Assembly (NCBI RefSeq): GCF_000819845.1
Contig: NZ_CDCG01000034.1
Span: 1 to 64,000 of the forward strand
Source: Aeromonas enteropelogenes
GTDB lineage: Bacteria; Pseudomonadota; Gammaproteobacteria; Enterobacterales; Aeromonadaceae
Direction: 5' to 3'
DNA length: 64,000 bases
Numbering within the stretch: position 1 is the stretch's first letter; the number at the start of each line of letters is the position of its first letter. Position numbers and translations under genes: made by a program. Below the pieces are notes generated by a model. The model saw only the letters and a list, made by a program, of their open reading frames with translations. It ran no database searches and was not told the origin of the DNA. Below are positions 21,515 through 29,485 of the stretch, one piece after another.

Positions 21515-22495
21515 ATGTTCAAGGCCCTGTTACTGGAAAACCAAGACGGCAAGACGGTTCCGACCCTCACCCGGCTGGCCGAGAGCCAGTTGCCGGAAGG
21601 CGAAGTACGGGTAGCGGTAAGCTACAGCTCCATCAACTACAAGGATGGGCTGGCCATTACCGGCAAGGGCAAGATTGTCCGCCAGTGGCCGCTGGTGCCG
21701 GGCATCGACTTCGCCGGTACCGTGCTCGAATCGGCCGACAGCCGCTATCAGCCCGGTGATCAGGTGGTGCTGACCGGCTGGGGCGTGGGTGAAGGACATT
21801 GGGGCGGCATGGCCGAGCAGGCGCGAGTCAAGGCGGACTGGCTGGTGCCGCTGCCGGCCGGACTGGATGCCCGTCAGGCCATGTGCATCGGTACCGCCGG
21901 TCTCACCGCCATGCTCTGCGTGCTGGCGCTGGAGGAGGCGGGGCTCACCCCACAGAGCGGCGAGATCCTGGTGACCGGCGCCGCCGGCGGGGTGGGGTCC
22001 ACTGCGGTCGCGCTGCTGGCGGCAAAAGGCTACAAGGTAGCGGCCCTGACCGGTCGACCCGAGGAGCAGGGTGAGATGCTGACTGCCCTGGGGGCCAGCC
22101 GCATCGTGCCGCGCAGCGAACTGCTGGAGCCCGTCAAGCCGTTGGAGAAGCAGCTGTGGGCCGGGGCAGTCGATACCGTCGGCAGCCAGGTGCTGGCCAA
22201 ACTGCTGGCCCAGATGAACTATGGCGGCGCCGTGGCGGCCTGCGGTCTGGCGGGGGGCTTCGATCTGCCTACCACCGTCATGCCCTTCATCCTGCGCAAC
22301 GTGCGTCTGCAGGGGGTGGATTCCGTGATGTGCCCATTGGCGCGCCGTCAACAGGCGTGGCAGCGCCTGGCTCAGGATCTGCCCGCCAGCTTCTTCGAAC
22401 AGGCGGTAACCGAGATAGGGCTGGAGCAGGTGGTCGAGGCCGCCGAGGCCATCACGCAAGGCCAGGTCGCGGGTCGCACCCTGGTCAAGCTTTGA
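21515..22495 (+). CDS. acuI: acrylyl-CoA reductase-like MDR oxidoreductase (AcuI/YhdH)
   Basis: Zinc-independent quinone-oxidoreductase-family protein of 326 residues, close to the E. coli YhdH length. The N-terminal GroES-like part has SSINYKDGLAITGKGKIVR and VPGIDFAGTV; the NADPH fold has VTGAAGGVGSTAVALLAAKG. AcuI/YhdH reduces acryloyl-CoA to propionyl-CoA with NADPH and detoxifies acrylate. ATG 21515 follows CGAGGAGAGACTC. Its own transcription unit is likely, with no clear partner. Confidence 0.9.
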   Translation: MFKALLLENQDGKTVPTLTRLAESQLPEGEVRVAVSYSSINYKDGLAITGKGKIVRQWPLVPGIDFAGTVLESADSRYQPGDQVVLTGWGVGEGHWGGMAEQARVKADWLVPLPAGLDARQAMCIGTAGLTAMLCVLALEEAGLTPQSGEILVTGAAGGVGSTAVALLAAKGYKVAALTGRPEEQGEMLTALGASRIVPRSELLEPVKPLEKQLWAGAVDTVGSQVLAKLLAQMNYGGAVAACGLAGGFDLPTTVMPFILRNVRLQGVDSVMCPLARRQQAWQRLAQDLPASFFEQAVTEIGLEQVVEAAEAITQGQVAGRTLVKL

Positions 22496-22569
22496 TCTTT
22501 CCCTGACTGGCGAGCCCCATTTTTCTGGATAGACTTTGAGTGCGGGTGCACTATCCAAGGAGAATGAGC

Positions 22570-22692
22570 ATGGGTGGACACAAGCCGGATTACGAGCTCG
22601 ATGATGAATGGGAGCCGGAATCCTGGGAAGACGAGCTGGAGCAATGGGAAGACGAAAGCTGGCAGGATGACGACGCTTTCGATGACCAGTGA
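22570..22692 (+). CDS. very acidic, Trp-rich 40-residue protein
   Basis: A free-standing small gene: AAGGAG seven bases before ATG 22570, 40 codons, TGA, then a strong terminator 18 bases on. The protein begins MGGHKPDYELDDEWEPES and continues as repeats of Trp-Glu/Asp units with four Trp. About half of all residues are Asp or Glu. No signal or membrane segment. An ATG six bases upstream is too close to the ribosome site. Function unknown; the composition could suit a nucleic-acid mimic or a basic-protein chaperone, but that is speculation. Confidence 0.65.
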   Translation: MGGHKPDYELDDEWEPESWEDELEQWEDESWQDDDAFDDQ

Positions 22693-22710
22693 ACCACAAC
22701 ATGACACGAA

Positions 22711-22741
22711 CAGGCGGGCATTGAGCCCGCCTGATTTTTTT
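22711..22741 (+). terminator. terminator of the acidic small gene
   Basis: Stem caggcgggc/gcccgcctg (22711-22719 and 22725-22733) with loop attga, followed by seven T. Confidence 0.88.
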
Positions 22742-22829
22742 GTGCGGCTCACAGGAATGGGGGCGAAGGCTTGGTGAGGGGCAAGGCTCTGGCTAGAATG
22801 AACTGCCCAAACGACACTCAAGGATGATT

Positions 22830-23162
22830 ATGCGACTCACCGTCATACTGGTTGCCACCCTGCTGGGGGGCTGTGTCTCCAACGATGATCCCTGCGAAAA
22901 GGTGTGGAGCGAGGTGGGGGAGGCTGACGGCAAGCTGGGCTTCACTACCGAGCGGATCGAGTTCCATCGTGCCCAGTGTGGCGACAAGGTGGATGGCGAG
23001 CTGTGGCAGCAGGGGCATCAGAAAGGGTTGGCCTGGTATTGCCGCCCGGAGCATCTCTATCTGGCCGGGCGCTCCGGGGAGGAGTACCGTGGCGTCTGCC
23101 CCAACGACATGCAGGCGCGCAGGCTGTTCGAGCAGGGGCGTCAGGGCTGGACCGATCAATAG
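22830..23162 (+). CDS. small lipoprotein, DUF2799-like
   Basis: Protein of 110 residues with a lipoprotein signal (MRLTVILVATLLGGC, lipobox LGGC, lipidated Cys15). The mature part has paired Cys and the pattern HQKGLAWYCRPE plus EYRGVCP, which recalls the DUF2799 outer-membrane lipoproteins. I chose ATG 22830 because AAGG lies six bases upstream; ATG 22824 abuts that site. No obvious operon partner. The role is unknown; disulfide bonds in the periplasm are likely. Confidence 0.75.
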   Translation: MRLTVILVATLLGGCVSNDDPCEKVWSEVGEADGKLGFTTERIEFHRAQCGDKVDGELWQQGHQKGLAWYCRPEHLYLAGRSGEEYRGVCPNDMQARRLFEQGRQGWTDQ

Positions 23163-23181
23163 GGCCTCGTCGGGTTTGGTC

Positions 23182-23349
23182 CTACTCCTCTTTTTTCAAC
23201 CGCAGCGGCTGGCACAGATAACTCTTGTCGTTGGCGCTGCGGGCACACTTGCCGCAGACGAATTTGGGTTTGCGCACGATTTTGCGCAGCGCCTTGAGAT
23301 CCGCGGGGATTTCGTGGCGACGCCACTCACACAGGGTCTTGCTGCCCAT
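23182..23349 (-). CDS. small Cys-rich, possible zinc-binding protein, 55 aa
   Basis: Minus-strand gene of 55 codons with GAGG eight bases before ATG 23349. The product is basic (MGSKTLCEWRRHEIPADLK start) and holds CGKC (about residues 32-35) and a further Cys before QPLRLKKEE, with another Cys at 7: a plausible four-Cys zinc knuckle. Similar short Cys-rich proteins occur in Vibrio and relatives by my recollection. It is convergent with the lipoprotein gene, and a hairpin separates it from the FliL-like gene upstream. Function unknown. Confidence 0.65.
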   Translation of the reverse strand: MGSKTLCEWRRHEIPADLKALRKIVRKPKFVCGKCARSANDKSYLCQPLRLKKEE

Positions 23350-23413
23350 AACGACTACCTCTACGACTCGACGAGCGTATTGTAATCAATTTTCATTTCG
23401 AATAAACAGGCGC

Positions 23414-23449
23414 CAGACGCTTATTGGCCTGAATGCCAATAAGCGTCTG
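23414..23449 (-). terminator. hairpin terminator after the fliL-like gene
   Basis: Perfect 15-bp stem cagacgcttattggc/gccaataagcgtctg with a six-base loop, 12 bases after the stop of the minus-strand fliL-like gene. The T tract beyond it is interrupted (CCTGTTTATT). Confidence 0.6.
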
Positions 23450-23461
23450 ATCCATGGGAGA

Positions 23462-23893
23462 TTACTGATAGAGGAACTTGGTGAAGATCAGCTCGCGGAC
23501 GGCTTTCTTGCCGGTTTCCTTGAGCAACAACTCGTTGACCTTGGTCTCGCACTCCTTGCGCAGTTCCTCGCGGCTGACCAGAGACTTGATCTGATCGGCG
23601 CTCTTGCTGCCCATCAGGCGAATGATGGCGTCGCGGATCAGGGGGTCATGCTGCTCCAGCAGCTTGAGGTCGGCATCGTTTTCGGCCATCAGCTCCACCG
23701 TGACCCTGACGTAGCCGAGGGTTTTGCCGTTGCTCAGGTAGTTGGTGATGATATCCGGATCGAGCGCATGGTAGGCAAATCCGGGTTTGGCGGCTCCCTC
23801 GGCCCCTTCGGCGGCGGGTTCCTCATCGGCAGCCCGTACTTGCAGGGCGCCCACGCTCAGCAACAACACCAGCAAAATTTTGAAGATCTTCAT
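23462..23893 (-). CDS. FliL-like flagellar basal-body-associated protein
   Basis: Protein of 143 residues with an N-terminal hydrophobic segment (MKIFKILLVLLLSVGALQVRA, cleavable signal or anchor), an acidic Ala/Glu linker and a FliL-like domain: GYVRVTVELMAEND, then LIRDAIIRLMGSKSADQI and REELRKECETKVNELL. FliL stabilises the stator at the flagellar motor. No flagellar gene is nearby; it sits beside ubiC, as I recall for FliL paralogues of Vibrionaceae and relatives, so it is probably the second, dispersed FliL-like protein. Confidence 0.78.
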   Translation of the reverse strand: MKIFKILLVLLLSVGALQVRAADEEPAAEGAEGAAKPGFAYHALDPDIITNYLSNGKTLGYVRVTVELMAENDADLKLLEQHDPLIRDAIIRLMGSKSADQIKSLVSREELRKECETKVNELLLKETGKKAVRELIFTKFLYQ

Positions 23894-24038
23894 ATAGATG
23901 GCTCATCGGCGGAAGATACACCATTTTTGATGCTGCCAAAGGGGGCGTCAAGCACGGATGTTCTTACATTTCGCTATTGATTTACGGATAATAAACCGGA
24001 TTTTAACCTGAACACGGAAATCTCTGGATGGTGAAGCT

Positions 24039-24575
24039 GTGAAGTCCGAGTTGACTGTTCCTCTCACGCCGTTAACCGGGTGGTTGGCCCCCGACAGTTG
24101 CGAATTGCCGGCCAGCCTGCGTCCCTGGCTGCTGGAGCCCGGCTCCATGACCCGGCGTCTGCGCCAACACAATCGGCACTTCTCGGTCGAATGGCTGGGC
24201 AATCGCCCCGTCTCGTTGACCACCGATGAGCAGTGGCTGGTGGATGCTGCATCCCCTGCCGGGATCTGCCGGGAGGTGATCCTCCACGGCGATCTGGGCC
24301 CGGCCGTGCTGGGCTGGACCCTGCTGGCCGACGCAGCGCTGCAGGGCAGTGGTCTGGCCGAACTGGGGGAGCAACCCCTGGGGGAGCGGGTGTTTGGCAA
24401 TGAGCCGGTGCGACGTGATCATCTGCAGCTGGCCCGTTTTGCCATTGCCGACAATCCCCGTTGCCCCGCCGCCATCGTCTGGGGACGTCGTTCCCGTCTA
24501 TTTCTGGGGCAGTGGCCATTGCTGGTTCACGAGCTGTTTCTGCCCTCTCTCGTCTGTGACAAGGAGCTGGAGTGA
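24039..24575 (+). CDS. ubiC: chorismate lyase
   Basis: First step of ubiquinone synthesis, chorismate to 4-hydroxybenzoate plus pyruvate. It has 178 residues; [23 protein letters not shown] and the C-terminal LFLPSL are recognisable. The start is GTG 24039, with GGTGAAG just upstream. Its stop overlaps the ubiA start by four bases (GTGA), so translation of the two is coupled. Divergent to the fliL-like gene. Confidence 0.92.
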   Translation: MKSELTVPLTPLTGWLAPDSCELPASLRPWLLEPGSMTRRLRQHNRHFSVEWLGNRPVSLTTDEQWLVDAASPAGICREVILHGDLGPAVLGWTLLADAALQGSGLAELGEQPLGERVFGNEPVRRDHLQLARFAIADNPRCPAAIVWGRRSRLFLGQWPLLVHELFLPSLVCDKELE

Positions 24576-25441
24576 ATCTGTTAACCAAGGAGCGGGGTCT
24601 GGCATATCTGCAGTTGGCCCGCATCGACAAGCCCATCGGCACCCTGTTGCTGCTGTGGCCGACTCTGTGGGCACTCTGGCTGGCGGCCGGCGGACGACCA
24701 AACCTCTGGGTGCTGACGGTGTTTGTGGTCGGCGTGTTTCTGATGCGCTCGGCCGGCTGCGTCATCAACGACTATGCGGATCGCAACTTCGACGGTCACG
24801 TCAAACGCACCTCGGGGCGTCCCCTGCCGACCGGCAAGGTGGATCCCCGCGAGGCACTGGCGCTCTTCTTCGTGCTTGCCCTGATCTCGTTTGGTCTGGT
24901 GCTGACCCTCAACTCCCTCACCATCGCCATGTCGTTCGTCGGCCTGCTGCTGGCGGTGAGCTATCCCTTCATGAAGCGGTTCATTCCGATCCCCCAGTTG
25001 GTGCTCGGCATGGCCTTCTCCTGGTCGATCCCCATGGCCTATGCGGCGCAGGCCAACGCACTGCCGGCCGTGGCCTGGCTGGTGTTTATCGCCAACCTGC
25101 TGTGGACAGTGGCCTACGATACCCAGTACGCCATGGTGGACAGGGACGATGACCTCAAGCTGGGGCTCAAGTCGAGCGCCATCCTGTTTGGCCGTCACGA
25201 CAAGCGGATCATCGGCGTGCTGCAGCTGGCTACCCTGTTGATCCTGCTGCTGGTCGGCCAGCTGATGGCGCTGGGCAGCAGTTACTACTGGGGATTGCTG
25301 GGGGCCGCCGTGTTGTTCGTCTATCAGCAGCGGCTCATTCGCGAACGGCAGCGGGAGGCTTGCTTCCAGGCGTTCCTCAACAACAACTATGTGGGGGCTC
25401 TGGTGTTCGCCGGGCTGGTGCTAGATTACCTGCTGGGGTGA
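24572..25441 (+). CDS. ubiA: 4-hydroxybenzoate octaprenyltransferase
   Basis: Inner-membrane prenyltransferase attaching the polyprenyl tail in ubiquinone synthesis. It has 289 residues with about nine membrane helices and both Asp-rich motifs, [12 protein letters not shown] (about 68-79) and [12 protein letters not shown] (about 184-195). The GTG start overlaps the ubiC stop and uses GGAGCTGGA inside ubiC as ribosome site. Last gene of the ubiCA operon, ended by a bidirectional terminator. Confidence 0.96.
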   Translation: MNLLTKERGLAYLQLARIDKPIGTLLLLWPTLWALWLAAGGRPNLWVLTVFVVGVFLMRSAGCVINDYADRNFDGHVKRTSGRPLPTGKVDPREALALFFVLALISFGLVLTLNSLTIAMSFVGLLLAVSYPFMKRFIPIPQLVLGMAFSWSIPMAYAAQANALPAVAWLVFIANLLWTVAYDTQYAMVDRDDDLKLGLKSSAILFGRHDKRIIGVLQLATLLILLLVGQLMALGSSYYWGLLGAAVLFVYQQRLIRERQREACFQAFLNNNYVGALVFAGLVLDYLLG

Positions 25442-25472
25442 CCATTCCTTGAACAAAAAGAAGCCGAGCAAA

Positions 25473-25499
25473 AAGAAGGCCGCATGATGCGGCCTTCTT
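25473..25499. terminator. bidirectional terminator ubiA / plsB
   Basis: Perfect 12-bp stem aagaaggccgca/tgcggccttctt with a three-base loop, between the convergent ubiA and plsB. The A tract on the left favours plsB termination. Confidence 0.8.
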
Positions 25500-25514
25500 C
25501 ATTTGCGGTGCGGG

Positions 25515-27938
25515 TCAGCGCTGGTTGCCGGCCCGGATGGTGCGGCGGATCTTGGTGCTCAGGAGCGGCACTATGTTGTCCGCCAGCGCCTGAAAGCGTC
25601 CCAGATCCGGTTTGCTCTCGGCGGAGAGGTAACCCTCCTTGCGCAGGGTGTGGATCAGGGTGCTGAACAGCTTCTGGTCGAAGAACTCGGGGGCGTTGAT
25701 GCCGTGCAGGGTGCCGAGGCGCTCCGCCATCATCAGGCCGTCTGCCTCCAGCTGCTCTGCCTCTATGTAGGGTTGGGCCAGCACCCGGGTCAGCACGATG
25801 GCGTAGCGCTGCAGGGTCTCCTGGATGCTTTCGGCCAGCAGCAACAGGCGCATCTGGTTGCCCGGGTTGACCCAGTAGCCACCGTCACGTGCCTCGATCA
25901 GCTGCTGGCGCTGCAGCTCGGCCAGCAGGGCATCGATAAGCTCCGGCAGTTCTTCCTCTTCGTAACGCAGGAACAGCTCGGTCTTGAGCAGCGGATAGAT
26001 GTCGACGCAGCGGGCGATGATCTCGCCGCGACTGATCCCCTCGCAGCGGTCGATCAGTGCCGCCACCAGAGAGGGTATGGCAAACAGGTGGAGGATATTG
26101 TTGCGGTAGTAGGTCAGCAGGATCGCCTGGTAGCGATCCAGGCTGATGATCTGGCCCAGCTTGTCCTCGCTCACCTCGAACTTGTTGAGTTCCAGTGCCT
26201 GATCCAGCAGGGTGCCGGCATCCTCGTCCGGGATGGTGCTCTGGGCGCTGTAGGGCACCGCTTTGAGCAGATCCAGATAGGTGTTGAGCTGGGCCTGCAA
26301 CTCGTCACGGGTCAGGGCGTGGCGCTCAGCGGCCAGCAGCGCCAGGGCGCTCAGGGTCAGGCCGTTGACAGCGGCGGCGCCGTTGATGCGGGTCATCAGC
26401 AGATCGGCCAGGGTATTGACCGTGCCGGCCATCCACTCCGGGCGTTCCTCTTCCCCGATGTGATCCTTCCAGTCCGGAATATGCTCGCTCAGGTAGCTGT
26501 TGAGGGTCAGCGGCTCGCCGAAGTTGACGAAGCCGCGGCCGTAGTTGCGCAGCTTGCGCAGGATGCCGAGTACCTGCAGGAAGCTCTCCTTCTCCTTGCG
26601 GCTGCCCTTGAGCTCGTTGTGGTAGGTGTTCACCTCCATCACGTGCTCGTAGCCGAGGTAGACGGGCACCAGGGTGACCGGGCGGTCAAGCCCGCGCATC
26701 ATGGCCTGCAGGGTCATCGCCAGCATGCCGGTCTTGGGCGGCAGCAGGCGGCCGGTGCGCGAACGCCCCCCCTCGGTGAAGAACTCCACCGAGTAGCCCT
26801 TGGCGAACAGCAGGTTCAGGTACTCGCGAAATACCGTGCTGTAGAGCGGGTTGCCCTTGAAGGTGCGGCGGATGAAGAAGGCACCGCCGTGGCGGAAAAT
26901 GGGGCCCGCCGGCCAGAAGTTGAGGTTGATGCCCGCCGCGATATGAGGCGGCACCATCCCCTGGTGATAGATGACATAGGAGAGCAGCAGGTAGTCCATG
27001 TGGCTGCGATGGCAGGGCACATAGACGATCTCGTGCCCTTCCTGAGCCAGCTGGCGCACCTTTTCGGCGCCGTTGACCGAGAGGCCACGATAGAGCTTGT
27101 TCCACAGCCAGCCAAGGAAGCTCTCGCCGAGGCGGATCAGCCGGTAGGAGAAGTCGGAGGCGATCTCGTCCATGTAGCCGTGGGCGCGTTTCTGCGCCTT
27201 CTCCAGGCTGATGTTCTCCCGCTCGGCCTCTTCGGCGATGGCCTGCTGGATCACGCTCGAATCCAGCAGTTGTTTGAACAGCAGGTTGCGGTTCGGCAGT
27301 TTCGGTCCGGTGGCCGCCAGCTGCTGGCGGCTGAAGTGGGTACGGGCGACCCGCGCCAGCTTGTGGGCGATGGCCTCGTCGGTACCGTGTTTGTCTGCCA
27401 TGTAGCGCAGGGAGAGGGGCGGGGAGAAGCGCACCAGGTTCTCGCGACCCTTGAGGATCACGATGAGCGCCTTCTTCAGCCGGTTCGGCGCCAGACTGCT
27501 GATGATGTTGAGGCTGGAGGCCTCTTCTCCCTCACGGCCCGGGGCGCGGCCCCAGAACAGGGTGACGGGCACCACCTGGATATCCAGCGCCGGATCCTGC
27601 TTGTGCAGATCCAGCAGCTGGTGGAACTCCTGCAGGAAGGGGAGCGGCTTGCTGCGCTTGCCGAAGAGGGGAGGCGGACGATCCAGACAGACATAGCGCG
27701 GCAGCAGCTGGCCGTTCAGTTCCAGCGGCGTAAAGGGGCCCGGCAGACCGAGATCCTCGCAGCACTGCTGCAGGGTCATCAGGTCGGTGATCGAGCTGGT
27801 TTTCAGGGCATAGACGATGGGTCTGGCCGGATCCAGCTTGAGTTCTGTGATGGGATTTTCCGGCAGGCTTTTGTGATTGACCAAGCCGCTGACCGGCCAT
27901 TGCAAGATGGCTCTGGAAATCTTCTGTCCTGGGGACAT
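25515..27938 (-). CDS. plsB: glycerol-3-phosphate 1-O-acyltransferase
   Basis: Inner-membrane enzyme starting phospholipid synthesis, acyl-CoA/ACP plus sn-glycerol 3-phosphate. It has 807 residues from ATG 27938 ([15 protein letters not shown]), the E. coli length, with GGAGA ten bases upstream. Acyltransferase block [39 protein letters not shown] and [11 protein letters not shown] are all present. It is divergent to lexA, the same pairing as in E. coli. Confidence 0.97.
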   Translation of the reverse strand: MSPGQKISRAILQWPVSGLVNHKSLPENPITELKLDPARPIVYALKTSSITDLMTLQQCCEDLGLPGPFTPLELNGQLLPRYVCLDRPPPLFGKRSKPLPFLQEFHQLLDLHKQDPALDIQVVPVTLFWGRAPGREGEEASSLNIISSLAPNRLKKALIVILKGRENLVRFSPPLSLRYMADKHGTDEAIAHKLARVARTHFSRQQLAATGPKLPNRNLLFKQLLDSSVIQQAIAEEAERENISLEKAQKRAHGYMDEIASDFSYRLIRLGESFLGWLWNKLYRGLSVNGAEKVRQLAQEGHEIVYVPCHRSHMDYLLLSYVIYHQGMVPPHIAAGINLNFWPAGPIFRHGGAFFIRRTFKGNPLYSTVFREYLNLLFAKGYSVEFFTEGGRSRTGRLLPPKTGMLAMTLQAMMRGLDRPVTLVPVYLGYEHVMEVNTYHNELKGSRKEKESFLQVLGILRKLRNYGRGFVNFGEPLTLNSYLSEHIPDWKDHIGEEERPEWMAGTVNTLADLLMTRINGAAAVNGLTLSALALLAAERHALTRDELQAQLNTYLDLLKAVPYSAQSTIPDEDAGTLLDQALELNKFEVSEDKLGQIISLDRYQAILLTYYRNNILHLFAIPSLVAALIDRCEGISRGEIIARCVDIYPLLKTELFLRYEEEELPELIDALLAELQRQQLIEARDGGYWVNPGNQMRLLLLAESIQETLQRYAIVLTRVLAQPYIEAEQLEADGLMMAERLGTLHGINAPEFFDQKLFSTLIHTLRKEGYLSAESKPDLGRFQALADNIVPLLSTKIRRTIRAGNQR

Positions 27939-28096
27939 GTGCGTCTGCTCTCCAAAAAAATGCGGCGTGAGCATAGCAAATCACCGGCCCCTTGTCGCCG
28001 AGAGGTACGATGAGTTCAGTCGTACGGGATCAAAACAGGGTGAAATTGCCGGTTGGTCGCGACAAATGTCAGCTGCGCCTTGCCTTGGCCACTGCA

Positions 28097-28132
28097 CTGT
28101 ATATACTGCCAGTGTGCTGTATAAAAAGACAG
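28097..28132 (+). promoter_or_regulatory. two SOS (LexA) boxes of lexA
   Basis: CTGTATATACTGCCAG (28097-28112) and CTGTATAAAAAGACAG (28117-28132) both fit the CTGT-N8-ACAG/CCAG pattern. They are spaced 20 bases apart, just before the lexA start. The second overlaps a -10-like TATAAA. This is the autoregulatory double box known from E. coli lexA. Confidence 0.92.
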
Positions 28133-28143
28133 GTGCCAATTCT

Positions 28144-28767
28144 ATGAAACCCCTTACCCCCCGCCAGGCCGAAGTGCTGGAGCTGATCAAGGTGAACATG
28201 AACGAGACCGGCATGCCGCCGACTCGCGCCGAGATTGCCCAGAAGCTTGGTTTCAAGTCGGCCAATGCGGCCGAGGAACATTTGAAGGCCCTGGCCAAAA
28301 AAGGGGTCATCGAGATCATGCCGGGCACGTCCCGCGGCATCCGTCTGCTGCTCGAAGAGGAAGAGGCGCTGGAAGAGAGCGGCCTGCCGCTGATCGGCAA
28401 GGTGGCTGCAGGTGAACCCATCCTGGCCCAGGAGCATATCGAGAGCCACTATCAGGTTGATCCCGCCCTGTTCCACCCGCGCGCCGACTTCCTGCTGCGG
28501 GTGCAGGGGATGAGCATGAAGAACATCGGCATCCTGGATGGCGACCTGCTGGCGGTGCACAAGACCCAGGAGGTACGCAACGGCCAGGTGGTGGTGGCGC
28601 GGCTTGACGAGGATGTCACCGTCAAACGCTTCCAGCGCAAGGGCAGCCAGGTATGGCTGCTGCCGGAGAACGAAGAGCTCTCCCCCATCGAAGTGGATCT
28701 TGCCAGCCAGCATCTCACCATCGAGGGGCTGGCGGTCGGGGTGATCCGCAACGCCGACTGGATGTAA
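28144..28767 (+). CDS. lexA: LexA SOS repressor
   Basis: SOS repressor/self-cleaving protease of 207 residues. The winged HTH covers about 1-70 ([20 protein letters not shown]). The cleavage bond is Ala89-Gly90 in KVAAGEP, catalytic Ser124 in [10 protein letters not shown] and Lys161 in VTVKRFQ, each offset by five from E. coli. ATG 28144 lies 12 bases after the second LexA box, so repression blocks its own promoter. The upstream open frame overlaps plsB and the boxes and is rejected as start. Confidence 0.98.
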   Translation: MKPLTPRQAEVLELIKVNMNETGMPPTRAEIAQKLGFKSANAAEEHLKALAKKGVIEIMPGTSRGIRLLLEEEEALEESGLPLIGKVAAGEPILAQEHIESHYQVDPALFHPRADFLLRVQGMSMKNIGILDGDLLAVHKTQEVRNGQVVVARLDEDVTVKRFQRKGSQVWLLPENEELSPIEVDLASQHLTIEGLAVGVIRNADWM

Positions 28768-28781
28768 TCTCCTCTCTCGCC

Positions 28782-28812
28782 ACACGGCCTCCTTCGGGAG
28801 GCCGTGTTGTTT
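28782..28812 (+). terminator. lexA terminator
   Basis: Perfect 11-bp stem acacggcctcc/ggaggccgtgt with a ttcg tetraloop, then TGTTTCT, 15 bases after lexA. Confidence 0.8.
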
Positions 28813-28907
28813 CTGCGCCTCTTTCCTGCCAATTCAAGCAGATCCTGAACCTCGCCGTTTTTGTCCCCCGCGCTAGCCCGCAAACCGCCCGTTTCGGATA
28901 TATGCTC

Positions 28908-29050
28908 AGATCAGGGCCAGACCGCCAGGGTCTGGCTGCTCCGCCCCACGGGGCGAGCGCCGCACAATGACAACCGCAAGCAGACCTTCACGGGATAGAA
29001 GGGGAGTGTCGCAGGGCCGGCCGGCACATAGGCCAGGGTCATCCTGATCT
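28908..29050 (+). other. candidate structured RNA or leader upstream of the 98-aa ORF
   Basis: The 361-base gap between lexA and the next gene is not featureless. Arms agatcagg (28908-28915) and cctgatct (29043-29050) can close a 143-base domain. It contains hairpin gccagacc/ggtctggc (28916-28923 and 28929-28936), a GC hairpin cgcccc/ggggcg (28942-28955) and a palindrome gccggccggc near 29015. A TATATG -10-like word lies a few bases before the left arm. This is what a riboswitch-like leader or small RNA could look like, but I recognise no known class, and random GC-rich DNA also folds. Confidence 0.3.
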
Positions 29051-29128
29051 CACTCGAAGCAAGGCAGGACGTTGCCAGGGGATGAGTCGACGTACCTGAG
29101 TGACCTGTCAGTCAAGGAGGAGTGGCAT

Positions 29129-29425
29129 ATGGCATCGAACACGCCATGGGATTCGAAGCGCTGCGTACCGGCACCTGAATCCTCCATCACCCGTTTTATC
29201 AAGGGAAACCGGATGACCTGGTTTTACGGACTCTGGCTTCATCACAAGGGGCCGCACTGGGCGCTCTGGCTCGGCTGCCCGAAGGAGAAAGTGGTGCGCC
29301 TGGTGCTGTTGTTCAAGCGGGGTCATGGTGCCCAGGCTGTCGACAGCGTCCGGCTGGCCCCGGTGGTGCCCATCGGTCGTGCCCTCGGCAAGGGGTGGCA
29401 GCAGGGGCGCAACGCCAGACCCTGA
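29129..29425 (+). CDS. hypothetical protein, 98 aa
   Basis: Unrecognised protein of 98 residues from ATG 29129, preceded by an excellent ribosome site AAGGAGG at eight bases. It is basic, with a Trp/His-rich stretch MTWFYGLWLHHKGPHWALWL (about residues 48-67), then KEKVVRLVLLFKRGHG. No clear signal peptide; the Trp-rich part might be membrane-associated. It stands alone between lexA and mgtE with a long possibly structured leader and a terminator behind. The good Shine-Dalgarno is the main evidence. Confidence 0.55.
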   Translation: MASNTPWDSKRCVPAPESSITRFIKGNRMTWFYGLWLHHKGPHWALWLGCPKEKVVRLVLLFKRGHGAQAVDSVRLAPVVPIGRALGKGWQQGRNARP

Positions 29426-29456
29426 GCTGCGTCTGTCGCAGAAGTCGAACATGACG

Positions 29457-29483
29457 AAGAAGGGAGCCAGCGGCTCCCTTCTT
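29457..29483. terminator. bidirectional hairpin before mgtE end
   Basis: Perfect 12-bp stem aagaagggagcc/ggctcccttctt with loop agc, between the convergent 98-aa gene and mgtE. The T tracts are short on both sides. Confidence 0.65.
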
Positions 29484-29485
29484 GT

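Noticed and set aside
25503-28013. 836-codon open frame on the plus strand opposite plsB
   Set aside because: Mirror frame of a GC-rich gene: Gln/His/Val-rich, low-complexity product, no ribosome site. plsB on the other strand is certain.
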